DNA from: Paenibacillus larvae subsp. larvae
GTDB lineage: Bacteria > Bacillota > Bacilli > Paenibacillales > NBRC-103111
Reading direction: 5' to 3'
Assembly: GCF_002003265.1 (NCBI RefSeq)
Contig: NZ_CP019687.1
Location: forward strand, 620,001 to 684,000
DNA length: 64,000 nucleotides
In this document: positions 18,196 to 27,055 of the stretch, piece after piece
Numbering within the stretch: the stretch's first letter is position 1
How the letters are laid out: each line of letters opens with the position of its first letter
The notes under the pieces: generated by a model
Seen by the model: only the letters and a program-made list of their open reading frames with translations
Told to the model about the DNA's origin: nothing
The model's database searches: none
Translations under genes and position numbers: made by a program

Positions 18196-18204
18196 GTTTA
18201 GTAA
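18196..18204 (+). repeat. IS target-site duplication, left copy
   Basis: GTTTAGTAA, repeated exactly at 19593-19601 on the other side of the element. A 9-bp duplication fits the 8-9 bp made by IS256-family transposases. Confidence 0.85.
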
Positions 18205-18248
18205 GATCAAGTCCAAATTTGTGTGTAAATTCCCTCAGCTAGACTGTG

Positions 18249-19472
18249 CTACATAATGCGAGTCACTTTGGCATCGGACTTTGGCCGATCCTTCCGCCAT
18301 TCCATGTACTCGGTCATGTCGAGATATTTCTTGCCGGCTGCCCATTTTTCATCCTGTTCCATCAATAGAGCACCAATAAGACGAATCACGGATTCACGGT
18401 TTGGGAAGATGCGAATGACACGTTCCCGGCGTCTAACCTCTTCGTTGAGACGCTCAACGCTATTTGTCGTGCGCAGCCGTTTTCGGTAACGCTCTGGCAG
18501 CATTAAGACGGCGGTAGCATCGTCAAATCCGCTTTCCAGCACGCCCATCGCCTTACCCGCCTTATCTTCATAAGCCGCTAAGGTCTGTTTTAATAAAAAC
18601 CTTGCCGTTCCAGTATCAGGAGCATCTAGAATCGACCGTAGACGGCCATGGATCTCATCCTTCAAGGCTTTGGGTGAGGCTTCTAATACATTTCGCGTGA
18701 AGTGAGTCTGGCATCGCTGCCATGTTACCCCTTGCAGCTGCTGCCGTACCGCGCGTACAAGGCCGCCATGATCGTCGGAGGTAATGAGATCCACACCTCG
18801 TAATCCACGTCCTTTTAGAGAGCTGAAAAACTCACTCCAGCTTGCTTCAGATTCTGTGTCACCCAGCATCAGGCCAAGGACTTCACGATAGCCCTCGGTG
18901 TTTACACCAATGGCAATCATGATGCCTCGTGAGCGTACACGACCGTCTTCACGGACCTTGAGATACATCGCATCTACGAGAACAAACGGAAAGAGGCTGT
19001 CTGCCAGGCTTCGATTATTCCAAGCAGTTACGATGGGATCCAGCCGCTTACAAAGGTCTGAAACAGTGGATTTAGAAAACTCGGTTCCGCAGAGTTCTTC
19101 GGTTACTTGCGAGACTTTACGCGTAGAGACGCCGTTTACGACCATTTCCATCATCGCTAAGATTAACGCTTGTTCACTTCTCTGGTAACGACTAAAGAGC
19201 TCTGTCGTGAACTTCCCGCCACGGATGCGCGGAACACTTAGTGTAATGGTTCCCACCCGCGTATGCAGCCCATGTGGATACGATCCATTCCGGTACGCTT
19301 TTCGATTCTCTGTTCGTTCATAACGATCTGCTTCCACTTGTTCACTCACCTGTGCTTGTAAGACTTGGTTCAGTACAGACTCGAGCAGCTTGGCTACACC
19401 CGCATCCTGAGAATTTCCCAAAAATAGTTGATGCAAAAGCTGCGAATCTACGTTAATCTGGTATTGAGCCAT
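18249..19472 (-). CDS. IS256-family (mutator-type) transposase
   Basis: A full-length, 407-aa DDE transposase. Acidic residues fall in FVLVDAMYLKVREDG, in DLITSDDHGGL and in TTNSVERLNEEVRRRERVIR. The CQTHFTRNVL motif is typical of the mutator family. It starts at ATG 19472 with GAGGTG upstream on the minus strand. No frameshift or truncation is seen, so the element could still be active. Confidence 0.95.
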   Translation of the reverse strand: MAQYQINVDSQLLHQLFLGNSQDAGVAKLLESVLNQVLQAQVSEQVEADRYERTENRKAYRNGSYPHGLHTRVGTITLSVPRIRGGKFTTELFSRYQRSEQALILAMMEMVVNGVSTRKVSQVTEELCGTEFSKSTVSDLCKRLDPIVTAWNNRSLADSLFPFVLVDAMYLKVREDGRVRSRGIMIAIGVNTEGYREVLGLMLGDTESEASWSEFFSSLKGRGLRGVDLITSDDHGGLVRAVRQQLQGVTWQRCQTHFTRNVLEASPKALKDEIHGRLRSILDAPDTGTARFLLKQTLAAYEDKAGKAMGVLESGFDDATAVLMLPERYRKRLRTTNSVERLNEEVRRRERVIRIFPNRESVIRLIGALLMEQDEKWAAGKKYLDMTEYMEWRKDRPKSDAKVTRIM

Positions 19473-19553
19473 TTCATAACACCTCGTATATTTAGAATTT
19501 TGTGTCCCAACATTATTCTAACTGAGGGCTATGAATATGGCTCCTTTCATTTT

Positions 19554-19583
19554 TTGGAACCTAGCTTTTTACACAATTATACG
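19554..19583 (+). promoter_or_regulatory. Possible outward promoter at the IS right end
   Basis: TTGGAA (19554-19559) and TATACG (19578-19583) are separated by 18 nt and point toward cheY. IS256 elements are known to create promoters for neighbours. The match is only partial, so activity is speculative. Transcription would begin almost at the cheY ATG. Confidence 0.25.
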
Positions 19584-19592
19584 GACTCAACT

Positions 19593-19601
19593 GTTTAGTA
19601 A
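19593..19601 (+). repeat. IS target-site duplication, right copy
   Basis: GTTTAGTAA; its last base is the A of the cheY start codon. It is identical to 18196-18204. Confidence 0.85.
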
Positions 19602-19963
19602 TGGCAAACCGTATTTTAGTCGTAGATGACGCAGCATTTATGAGAATGATGATTCGAGACATTTTATCAAAAAATGGATACGAGGTAGTCGGTGAAGCCA
19701 ACGATGGCAATGGAGCCATAGAAAAATTTAAAGAACTCAGACCTGACTTGATCACCATGGATATTACCATGCCGGAAATGGATGGAATTACGGCATTAAA
19801 GGAAATAAAAAAAATGGACCCGAGTGCAAAAGTGATTATGTGTTCAGCAATGGGCCAGCAGGCTATGGTGATTGATGCGATTCAAGCCGGGGCCAAAGAC
19901 TTTATCGTAAAGCCTTTCCAGGCTGACCGTGTTATTGAAGCGATAAAGAAAACTTTAGGGTAA
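19601..19963 (+). CDS. cheY: CheY, chemotaxis response regulator, lacking a native ribosome-binding site
   Basis: A 120-aa single receiver domain that, when phosphorylated by CheA, binds FliM/FliY. The active site is complete: acidic Asp9/Asp10, phosphoacceptor Asp54 in LITMDITMP, Ser82 and Lys104 in FIVKPF. The coding sequence is intact from ATG 19601. The upstream sequence is now IS end plus ACTGTTTAGTA, with no Shine-Dalgarno match. Translation is expected to be poor unless coupled or leaderless. Confidence 0.95.
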   Translation: MANRILVVDDAAFMRMMIRDILSKNGYEVVGEANDGNGAIEKFKELRPDLITMDITMPEMDGITALKEIKKMDPSAKVIMCSAMGQQAMVIDAIQAGAKDFIVKPFQADRVIEAIKKTLG

Positions 19964-19998
19964 GATGAATCGGCTTTCACCGCTGAAAGGAATGTGAC

Positions 19999-20640
19999 AT
20001 GCTGAAAAAACACATAAAACGACTGTTGCTGGCTGCGGCTTTTCTTTGGACTCAGTTGGCATGGGTTGCACCTGTTTGTTACGGTGAGCCGGCTTCAGGA
20101 TCTTCCTTACCGAACCAGACCGAAACCATGCCAGGAGGTGGCGGAGAAACAGGGGACACCTTTATGATGATGCTTAAAGTGATTTTTTTTCTTCTTATCA
20201 TCATTGGGCTTTTCTTCGCCATCATGAAGGTTTTGGCTAAAAAAAACAATCTTCTCTTTCATAAAGCGATCCGCTCCTTGGGAGGAGTACCGCTTGGACA
20301 AAACAAGTCGATCCAAATTGTGGAAATCGGACAATCCTTATACATCGTAGGGGTAGGGGACAATATTCAGCTTCTAGAAAAAGTCGATAACCCGGATCAG
20401 GTCGCGCTGATTACGGCACAGTTAACAGGGCCGGGAACAAGTGTGGAAGGCTTTCCGTCAGTGCTGCAGTGGCTGAAAGGCAGAAAATCAGGAAAAGTAG
20501 TGGAAGAGGAAGAACTCACGGGAACTTCGTTTCAAGAAGTGTTTGAAGATAAAATGAAGCACGTCACTGAGCGCAAGCGGAAAATGAAGCAATGGATGCA
20601 AGATGAAAAACAAACAGATCGGTTGAATGAACATGAGTAA
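19999..20640 (+). CDS. fliO: FliO (FliZ), flagellar export gate assembly protein
   Basis: A 213-aa membrane protein with a signal-like N-terminus (LLLAAAFLWTQLAWVAPVCYG, up to about residue 32) and a membrane segment (MMLKVIFFLLIIIGLFFAIM) around residues 54-73. A cytoplasmic domain with SLGGVPLGQNKSIQIVEIG follows. FliO helps FliP assemble. The position before fliP supports the call; sequence conservation of this family is low. It overlaps fliP. Confidence 0.88.
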   Translation: MLKKHIKRLLLAAAFLWTQLAWVAPVCYGEPASGSSLPNQTETMPGGGGETGDTFMMMLKVIFFLLIIIGLFFAIMKVLAKKNNLLFHKAIRSLGGVPLGQNKSIQIVEIGQSLYIVGVGDNIQLLEKVDNPDQVALITAQLTGPGTSVEGFPSVLQWLKGRKSGKVVEEEELTGTSFQEVFEDKMKHVTERKRKMKQWMQDEKQTDRLNEHE

Positions 20641-21400
20641 AAAGAAATGGTTGTTTGCTGGTGTAACGGGCTTGCTGATCGCGATATCCATTCCGGATTT
20701 AACCGCTAATGCGGCTCCGGCAGCCCCTATTCCCGGCATTGACATTAAAGTGGGTGGTGACAGTGTGAATGGTGCGTCCAGCACCGTTACCATATTGCTT
20801 CTGCTTACCGTATTAAGTCTGGCGCCTGCATTTTTGATTTTAATGACCAGTTTTACCCGGATTGTGATCGTTCTCGGTTTTGTCCGGACTTCCCTGGGAA
20901 CTCAGCAGATGCCTCCTAACCAAGTGCTGGTGGGACTTGCTCTTTTTCTCACCCTGTTTATCATGGCTCCTACACTTGGAGATATTAACCAGGTTGCAGT
21001 CCAGCCGTACATTAAGGGGGAGCTAAACCAGACCCAGGCCCTGGAAAAAGCCGCAGAACCGATTAAAAAGTTTATGTGGAGTCATACGAGGCCGAAAGAC
21101 CTTCAGTTATTCCTTGACTATTCAAACGCGGAAAAACCGAACGGGCCAGAAGATACACCCATAGCCGCACTAGTTCCGGCATTCGCAATCAGCGAACTGA
21201 AAACGGCCTTTCAGATGGGCTTTATGATTTTCATACCGTTTCTTGTTATCGATATGATTATTTCCAGTACGTTGATGGCGATGGGAATGATGATGTTGCC
21301 TCCGGTCATGATATCCTTACCGTTTAAAATTTTGCTTTTTGTACTGGTTGACGGCTGGTATCTGGTCGTAAAGTCGCTGCTGGTCAGCTATCACACATGA
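20627..21400 (+). CDS. fliP: FliP, flagellar export gate protein
   Basis: Core channel subunit of the type III export gate. It is 257 aa with a cleavable-looking N-terminal segment and four membrane segments. Signature stretches are LTSFTRIVIVLGFVRT-like (MTSFTRIVIVLGFVRTSLG), MPPNQVLVGLALFLT and VPAFAISELKTAFQMGF. ATG 20627 and 20633 are both possible. It overlaps fliO by 14 bases. Confidence 0.96.
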   Translation: MNMSKKKWLFAGVTGLLIAISIPDLTANAAPAAPIPGIDIKVGGDSVNGASSTVTILLLLTVLSLAPAFLILMTSFTRIVIVLGFVRTSLGTQQMPPNQVLVGLALFLTLFIMAPTLGDINQVAVQPYIKGELNQTQALEKAAEPIKKFMWSHTRPKDLQLFLDYSNAEKPNGPEDTPIAALVPAFAISELKTAFQMGFMIFIPFLVIDMIISSTLMAMGMMMLPPVMISLPFKILLFVLVDGWYLVVKSLLVSYHT

Positions 21401-21422
21401 AGTGTGATGGAGGAGGTAAACC

Positions 21423-21692
21423 ATGAGTTCGGAATTTATTATTAAGCTGGCTGGTGATGCTGTGTATACCGTTCTAAAAGCGAGCGGACCAATGCTTATC
21501 ATAGCCCTGGTAGTGGGACTACTGGTCAGTATATTCCAAGCAACAACACAGATACAGGAGCAGACGCTCGCTTTTGTCCCAAAGATTATTGCAGTACTGC
21601 TTTCGGTTATCATATTCGGCCCCTGGATCCTGAACACGCTGGTTGATTATACATTTAATTTGTTAAACAACCTGCACCGATTCATCGGATAG
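21423..21692 (+). CDS. fliQ: FliQ, flagellar export gate protein
   Basis: An 89-aa protein with two membrane helices joined by a conserved loop (SIFQATTQIQEQTLAFVPKI). It packs around FliP-FliR in the export gate. GGAGG precedes the ATG. Confidence 0.95.
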   Translation: MSSEFIIKLAGDAVYTVLKASGPMLIIALVVGLLVSIFQATTQIQEQTLAFVPKIIAVLLSVIIFGPWILNTLVDYTFNLLNNLHRFIG

Positions 21693-21695
21693 GCA

Positions 21696-22484
21696 GTGGA
21701 TGCAATGGAATGGTTACAGCTTTTGCCTAATGCTATGCTCGTTTTCTGTCGAATTACGGCGTTCTTTGTCGTAGTTCCCACATTTTCTTCCCGGAATGTA
21801 CCTTCTCAATTCAAGATAGGACTATCCCTCGTTATTACCCTGATTGTGTTTACGGCATTAGGGATGAATAACCCGGTAACGATGGACGGGACTTATCTGC
21901 TGGCCATTTTTCGGGAAATTTTAGTGGGAATCACCCTTGGATTTGTCGCTTACTTATTTTTTACAGCCGTTCAGATTGCAGGTTCCTTTATTGATATTCA
22001 AATGGGGTTTGGTATTGCCAATGTTATTGATCCCATGACAGGAGCATCAGCCCCGATTCTGGGGAACTTCAAATACATGATCGCCACCTTGCTTTTTTTA
22101 TCGTTTAATGGCCATCATTTGCTTCTTCAAGCGATTATGAACAGCTATGACTGGGTGCCAATGACGAATGAGGTTTTTGCCCGCGTCTTTGAAGGGCAGG
22201 TCTCAGAATGGATAGTACGGTCTTTTACTACGATGTTTGGATTGGCTTTCCAACTGGCAGCTCCAATTGCGGCCGCTCTTTTCCTCACGGATCTGGGGCT
22301 GGGTCTCTTAACCAGGGTAGCGCCGCAGTTTAACATTTTTGTTGTGGGGGCTCCTTTTAAAATGCTGCTCGGTTTTGTTCTTCTGCTGATGCTGCTGCCT
22401 GAGCTGGGATCGATGTTTGAGAAAGTATTCACGACTATGTTTGCCTGGATGAAAAACGGATTGCAGCTGTTCTCCGGATCGTGA
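21696..22484 (+). CDS. fliR: FliR, flagellar export gate protein
   Basis: A 262-aa multi-spanning gate subunit. Family stretches are FFVVVPTFSSRNVPSQFKIGL, which is the conserved first loop, and the FREILVGITLGFV and IDIQMGFGIANVIDP blocks. The start is GTG 21696 or ATG 21705. It lies 3 nt after fliQ. Confidence 0.94.
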   Translation: MDAMEWLQLLPNAMLVFCRITAFFVVVPTFSSRNVPSQFKIGLSLVITLIVFTALGMNNPVTMDGTYLLAIFREILVGITLGFVAYLFFTAVQIAGSFIDIQMGFGIANVIDPMTGASAPILGNFKYMIATLLFLSFNGHHLLLQAIMNSYDWVPMTNEVFARVFEGQVSEWIVRSFTTMFGLAFQLAAPIAAALFLTDLGLGLLTRVAPQFNIFVVGAPFKMLLGFVLLLMLLPELGSMFEKVFTTMFAWMKNGLQLFSGS

Positions 22485-22525
22485 ACGGGCAGCCTGAATC
22501 TGAAATCGGCACAAGGAGGGTTACC

Positions 22526-23617
22526 GTGTCCAGATATAGGCTGCAGGTGGATTTACAATTGTTTTCAGGGGAAAAGACGGAAAAGGCGACCCCCAAAAAG
22601 CGTGAGGAAGCTAAGAAAAAAGGTCAGGTTGCCAAAAGTATGGAAATTCCGGCTTCCCTGATATTATTTTTCACCTTTCTGGGACTTTTGTTGTTCAGCG
22701 GTTTTATGAAGGACAGGCTGCTTGGTCTTGTTACATACACCCTGGAACATGATTTAGTTATGAACGTGACGCTCAATAACGTTCAAATGATGTTTTTGCA
22801 CTTGATCGGCGAAGCTTTTTTGCTTCTTGCACCTATTTTTATTATTTCTGTAGTGATCGCTTTTTTTGCCAACTATGCACAAATCGGTTTCTTGTTTACA
22901 GGGGAACCGCTAAAGATGAAATTCAATAAAATCAATCCGATCGAAGGGGCCAAGCGCATTTTCTCCCTGCGTGCTATCATCGACTTTTTGAAGTCAACCA
23001 TTAAGATGATCGTGATTGCGGCCATTGTTTGGATGACGATCTGGGGAGAAAAAGATAAGCTCATTTCACTAGGCCATGTACCGTTACAGGATATGCTGCC
23101 CTACATTGGTTCGCTAACAGTTCAACTAGGACTAAAAATTGGGGGAGTGCTTATTGCTATAGCGGCTTTGGACTATATGTATCAAAAATTTGAATATGAA
23201 AAAAGCCTGCGAATGTCCAAACAAGAGATTAAGGACGAATTCAAAAAATCGGAAGGGGACCCGTTAATAAAAGGAAAAATCAGGGAAAGACAGCGCCGGA
23301 TGGCCATGCAGCGGATGATGCAGGAAGTGCCGAAAGCGGATGTGATCATCACAAACCCGACTCACTTTGCTGTTGCTCTCCGCTATGATGCTGCAGAAAT
23401 GGAGGCGCCGGCTGTCATTGCCAAAGGAACAGATTTGATTGCCCTCAAGATTAAAGAGGTCGCGAAGGAAAATGGAGTTACCATCATGGAAAACAAACCA
23501 CTTGCCCGCGCGCTCTACGCGCAAGTAGAGATTGGCCAGGCCATTCCGGCAGACTTGTTCCAGGCTGTTGCGGAAGTACTGGCTTACGTTTACAAAGCAA
23601 AAGGCAGGAAGATGTAA
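22526..23617 (+). CDS. flhB: FlhB, export gate substrate-specificity switch
   Basis: Export-gate protein of 363 aa from GTG 22526, chosen because AAGGAGGG (22513-22520) is correctly placed; an upstream in-frame GTG at 22481 overlaps fliR. The N-terminus has DLQLFSGEKTEKATPKKR. Four membrane segments are followed by a cytoplasmic domain with the self-cleavage motif N277-P-T-H. Autocleavage after Asn lets FliK switch export from hook to filament subunits. Confidence 0.95.
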   Translation: MSRYRLQVDLQLFSGEKTEKATPKKREEAKKKGQVAKSMEIPASLILFFTFLGLLLFSGFMKDRLLGLVTYTLEHDLVMNVTLNNVQMMFLHLIGEAFLLLAPIFIISVVIAFFANYAQIGFLFTGEPLKMKFNKINPIEGAKRIFSLRAIIDFLKSTIKMIVIAAIVWMTIWGEKDKLISLGHVPLQDMLPYIGSLTVQLGLKIGGVLIAIAALDYMYQKFEYEKSLRMSKQEIKDEFKKSEGDPLIKGKIRERQRRMAMQRMMQEVPKADVIITNPTHFAVALRYDAAEMEAPAVIAKGTDLIALKIKEVAKENGVTIMENKPLARALYAQVEIGQAIPADLFQAVAEVLAYVYKAKGRKM

Positions 23618-23642
23618 GGAAGAAAGGGGGGCTATATGACAG

Positions 23643-25676
23643 ATGAAACCAAAAGAACTTACTGTGCTGATCGGCGTCATTGCCATTGTCATAATGATGG
23701 TCGTACCGATTCCGCCCGCTCTTCTTGACGTTCTGCTGATTCTTAATATCACGATCGCACTCACGATTATTCTGATCGGCATGAATACTCAAGAGGCGCT
23801 GCAGTTTTCAATCTTCCCTTCCCTGCTCCTGATTACTACATTGTTCCGGCTTGCACTAAATATTTCCACCACAAGAAATATTCTGGCTCATGCAGAAGCG
23901 GGGAATGTGGTGGCCACGTTCGGAAAATTCGTAGCGGCCGGCAACATTGTAGTTGGTTTTATCGTGTTTATAATATTGGTCCTTGTGCAATTTATCGTAA
24001 TCACTAAAGGGTCTGAACGTGTTGCCGAAGTGGCTGCGAGGTTCACTCTCGATGCGATGCCTGGGAAGCAGATGAGTATTGATGCGGATCTGAATGCGGG
24101 ATTAATCAACGAACAAGAAGCCAGAACCCGGCGCCAGAAGATTGAAAAAGAGGCGGATTTCTACGGAGCCATGGATGGTGCAACCAAATTCGTAAAAGGC
24201 GATGCCATTGCGGGTATCATCATTCTGCTCATCAACATTATCGGCGGTTTGATTATCGGTATGACCATGAAGGGGATGTCACTTGCAGAGGCAGCCGAGA
24301 CCTATTCCATCCTGACAATCGGGGATGGTCTCGTGAGTCAGATTCCGGCCCTGCTGATCTCAACAGCTGCGGGCATTATCGTTACACGGGCTACATCAGA
24401 GGGAAATCTGGGAAGTGATATCACGGATCAGATCACGTCCTATCCCAAGCTTTTATATATCGTTGCCGGAACATTAGCTTTTCTTGGTATTTTTACACCG
24501 ATACATTGGTATACGACAATTCCAATTGCTCTGCTGCTTGCTGCCGGGGCCTGGAAGATGGAGAAAAACCTCCAGCAAAAGCAGGAACAGGAGGAGCAAA
24601 TGGAGGAAGAACAGCAGATCGAAGAAGTACGCAGTCCGGAAAGTGTGATCAGTTTGCTTCAGGTGGATCCTATCGAATTCGAGTTCGGCTACGGACTTAT
24701 CCCTCTTGCGGATACTTCCCAAGGAGGAGATCTGCTTGATCGCATTATCCTGATCCGCAGGCAATGTGCTCTTGAGCTCGGTATAGTCGTACCAGTTATC
24801 CGGATACGTGACAATATCCAGCTGAAGCCTAACGAATATATCATCAAAATAAAAGGCAATATCATCGCAAAAGGCGAACTTTTGCTTAATCATTATCTGG
24901 CGATGAGTCCTGGTGTAGATGATGAAACGGTATCCGGTATCGAAACGACGGAGCCTGCATTTGGCTTGCCGGCTTTATGGATTGACGAGCCAACCAAAGA
25001 ACGGGCGGAATTGTCCGGTTATACGGTAGTGGATCCGCCTTCTGTTGTAGCAACCCACTTGACAGAAGTTATTAAAAAACATGCCCACGAACTCATCGGC
25101 CGTCAAGAAACAAAGACACTTATCGAAAATGTGAAAGAAACTTATCCGGCTCTTGTGGATGATTTGATCCCGAATGTGCTCACTATTGGCGATGTACAAA
25201 AGGTGCTGGCCAACTTGCTTAAGGAAAAGGTTTCTGTCCGTGACCTGGTTACGATTTTGGAATCCCTGGCCGATTATGGCGCCTATACGAAAGATCCGGA
25301 TATTTTGACGGAGTACGTAAGGCAGGCCCTGTCCAGACAGATTACCCAACAGTATGCAAGTCAGGAAGACGCTTTGCGGGTCATTACTGTAGGCCCTGCC
25401 ATGGAGAAGAAAATTGCAGAGTCGGTACAGCAGACCGAGCAAGGTTCTTATCTGGCTTTAGACCCTTCGTCATCCCAGATTATTTTTCATAAGCTTAATG
25501 AACAGATTAGCAAAATGGTTCATTCCGGGCATCAGCCCATTATTCTAACCTCACCAACAATCCGCATGTATGTGAAACAACTGCTGGAACGCACAATGCA
25601 GGAAATCCCTGTACTGTCCTACAGTGAATTGGAGCCTAATGTGGAAATTCAAAGTGTAGGGGTTGTGAACTTATGA
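23643..25676 (+). CDS. flhA: FlhA, flagellar export gate nonamer
   Basis: Largest export-gate component, 677 aa. The N-terminal third carries eight membrane segments and the conserved FHIPEP-type region (ERVAEVAARFTLDAMPGKQM, then YGAMDGATKFVKGDAIAG). A Glu/Gln-rich linker near residues 303-325 leads to the cytoplasmic ring domain that docks chaperone-substrate complexes. Its stop overlaps flhF by four bases. Confidence 0.97.
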   Translation: MKPKELTVLIGVIAIVIMMVVPIPPALLDVLLILNITIALTIILIGMNTQEALQFSIFPSLLLITTLFRLALNISTTRNILAHAEAGNVVATFGKFVAAGNIVVGFIVFIILVLVQFIVITKGSERVAEVAARFTLDAMPGKQMSIDADLNAGLINEQEARTRRQKIEKEADFYGAMDGATKFVKGDAIAGIIILLINIIGGLIIGMTMKGMSLAEAAETYSILTIGDGLVSQIPALLISTAAGIIVTRATSEGNLGSDITDQITSYPKLLYIVAGTLAFLGIFTPIHWYTTIPIALLLAAGAWKMEKNLQQKQEQEEQMEEEQQIEEVRSPESVISLLQVDPIEFEFGYGLIPLADTSQGGDLLDRIILIRRQCALELGIVVPVIRIRDNIQLKPNEYIIKIKGNIIAKGELLLNHYLAMSPGVDDETVSGIETTEPAFGLPALWIDEPTKERAELSGYTVVDPPSVVATHLTEVIKKHAHELIGRQETKTLIENVKETYPALVDDLIPNVLTIGDVQKVLANLLKEKVSVRDLVTILESLADYGAYTKDPDILTEYVRQALSRQITQQYASQEDALRVITVGPAMEKKIAESVQQTEQGSYLALDPSSSQIIFHKLNEQISKMVHSGHQPIILTSPTIRMYVKQLLERTMQEIPVLSYSELEPNVEIQSVGVVNL

Positions 25677-27055
25677 GAGTGAAGCGCTATGTAGTTGATT
25701 CCATGCCGGATGCCCTGCAAAAAATAAGAACAGATCTTGGCAAGGATGCAGTTATTATGAATACAAAAGAAATTCGGTCCGGCGGGTTCCTGGGCTTTTT
25801 CAGCAAAAAACGAATTGAAGTTATCGCTGCGATAGAGCAGGAGAATACGGTGAAGACGGCCAAAGAGCCGCCTGTTTCCAGACCCAAGGCTAAATCTGCC
25901 GCAGTACCGGCCAAATCGGCCACGGCAAAAAAGGAGCAGCCCGCACAACCGGAACCGGTTAAGCCAGTACCGGCAGTTCCCGCCGCTACAGTGCCCAAGG
26001 CTTATAAAGCGGCTGTGGCGGTTTCCTCCCCGCACGATCAACCAGCTGAAGCGGTAAAGGAGGTGTCTCAACTTAGCACCGCTTTTTTAAGCGAAATGAA
26101 GGCTTTCCGGGAGGAGGCAGCAGAAACATCCGATCAGGCAGGGGAACCGGAGGTACCGCATTCTTCACGGGAAGATGTACTGCTTTCGGAGATCCAGCAG
26201 ATGAAAGCTATGATGGCCCAAATGTCAGCGGTGGGGGTGCAGCCGCCCCCTTCCAGGGCAGAGCCGTTTGCTGGTATGGAGCGTCATCTCCGGAACCAGG
26301 GGATTGATCCGAAGTGGATTGAAGAACTGCTTAATCAAGCGGATTCCGCCGCCGCGGGTGCACAAACAACATGGACTCCGGATGAGCTCAGGCAGTCGGT
26401 TGCTTCGCAGTTAAAAGATTGGTTTAACCGTGACGGCAGCCCTTCTCCTGTTTCCCGGACAGCGAAAATGATTCATTTTGTCGGACCAACCGGGGTAGGG
26501 AAAACGACGACTATTGCCAAGCTCGCTGCTGAACAGGTGCTGAAACATCATAAAAAAGCAGGCTTTATTACATCGGACACTTACCGGATCTCAGCCGTTG
26601 AGCAGCTGCGAACCTATGCCAATATTCTGGGCGTGCCGCTTGAAGTAGTATTTTCCCCCCAGGATTTGCCAAGGGCGTTTGAAGCATTACAAGATGTTGA
26701 TGTGATCTTTATGGACACAGCCGGGCGAAATTTCCGAAAAGAGCTAGCCGTCTCTGAACTGAATGCGCTGCTTCAATCATGCGGTGAAACTGAGACATAT
26801 CTTGTATTAAGCCTGACAACGAAATATGAGGATATTCGGGTTATTACCGAAAACTTTATCAAATTCGGGGTAGACAAAGTATTGTTCACTAAAATGGACG
26901 AAACAGCGACTTATGGTACTCTCGTGAACTTAAAGCGTGATTTCCAATTACCTTTTTCCTACCTGACAGATGGCCAGAATGTCCCGGATGATATCACCCT
27001 GGCAGATGAAGACAAAATAGTAGAGCTTTTATTGGAGGGCTACTCCCATGGATGA
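25673..27055 (+). CDS. flhF: FlhF, SRP-type GTPase controlling flagellar placement
   Basis: A 460-aa GTPase of the Ffh/FtsY class. The N-terminal B domain (MRVKRYVVDSMPDALQKIR) is followed by a Pro/Ala/Lys-rich variable linker (about residues 60-125). The NG domain has G1 [15 protein letters not shown] near residue 270, and DTYRISAVEQLRTYA and DTAGRN further on. It partners with FlhG to set flagellar number and position. It overlaps flhG by 8 bases. Confidence 0.96.
   Translation: MRVKRYVVDSMPDALQKIRTDLGKDAVIMNTKEIRSGGFLGFFSKKRIEVIAAIEQENTVKTAKEPPVSRPKAKSAAVPAKSATAKKEQPAQPEPVKPVPAVPAATVPKAYKAAVAVSSPHDQPAEAVKEVSQLSTAFLSEMKAFREEAAETSDQAGEPEVPHSSREDVLLSEIQQMKAMMAQMSAVGVQPPPSRAEPFAGMERHLRNQGIDPKWIEELLNQADSAAAGAQTTWTPDELRQSVASQLKDWFNRDGSPSPVSRTAKMIHFVGPTGVGKTTTIAKLAAEQVLKHHKKAGFITSDTYRISAVEQLRTYANILGVPLEVVFSPQDLPRAFEALQDVDVIFMDTAGRNFRKELAVSELNALLQSCGETETYLVLSLTTKYEDIRVITENFIKFGVDKVLFTKMDETATYGTLVNLKRDFQLPFSYLTDGQNVPDDITLADEDKIVELLLEGYSHG

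Larger units (their letters stand above)
18205..19592 (-). mobile_element. IS256-family insertion sequence between fliY and cheY
   Basis: A 1388-bp element flanked by 9-bp direct repeats. Terminal inverted repeats are imperfect: the left begins GATCAAGTCC (18205) and the right, read inward on the minus strand, begins AGTTGAGTCC (19592). Both share an inner TGTGTAAA, and 16 of the first 25 positions match. A second inner inverted pair, CCCTCAGCTAG (18232) and CTAACTGAGGG (19518), lies near the ends. The intact transposase runs opposite to the host operon. The element separates cheY and everything downstream from fliY and from the old cheY ribosome-binding site. Confidence 0.9.

Noticed and set aside
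18256-19456. Plus-strand reading frames of 60-96 codons inside the IS element
   Set aside because: They are antisense shadows of the transposase, with no ribosome-binding site or family resemblance.
22481-22525. N-terminal extension of FlhB overlapping fliR
   Set aside because: The second GTG at 22526 has an ideal ribosome-binding site and gives the family N-terminus.
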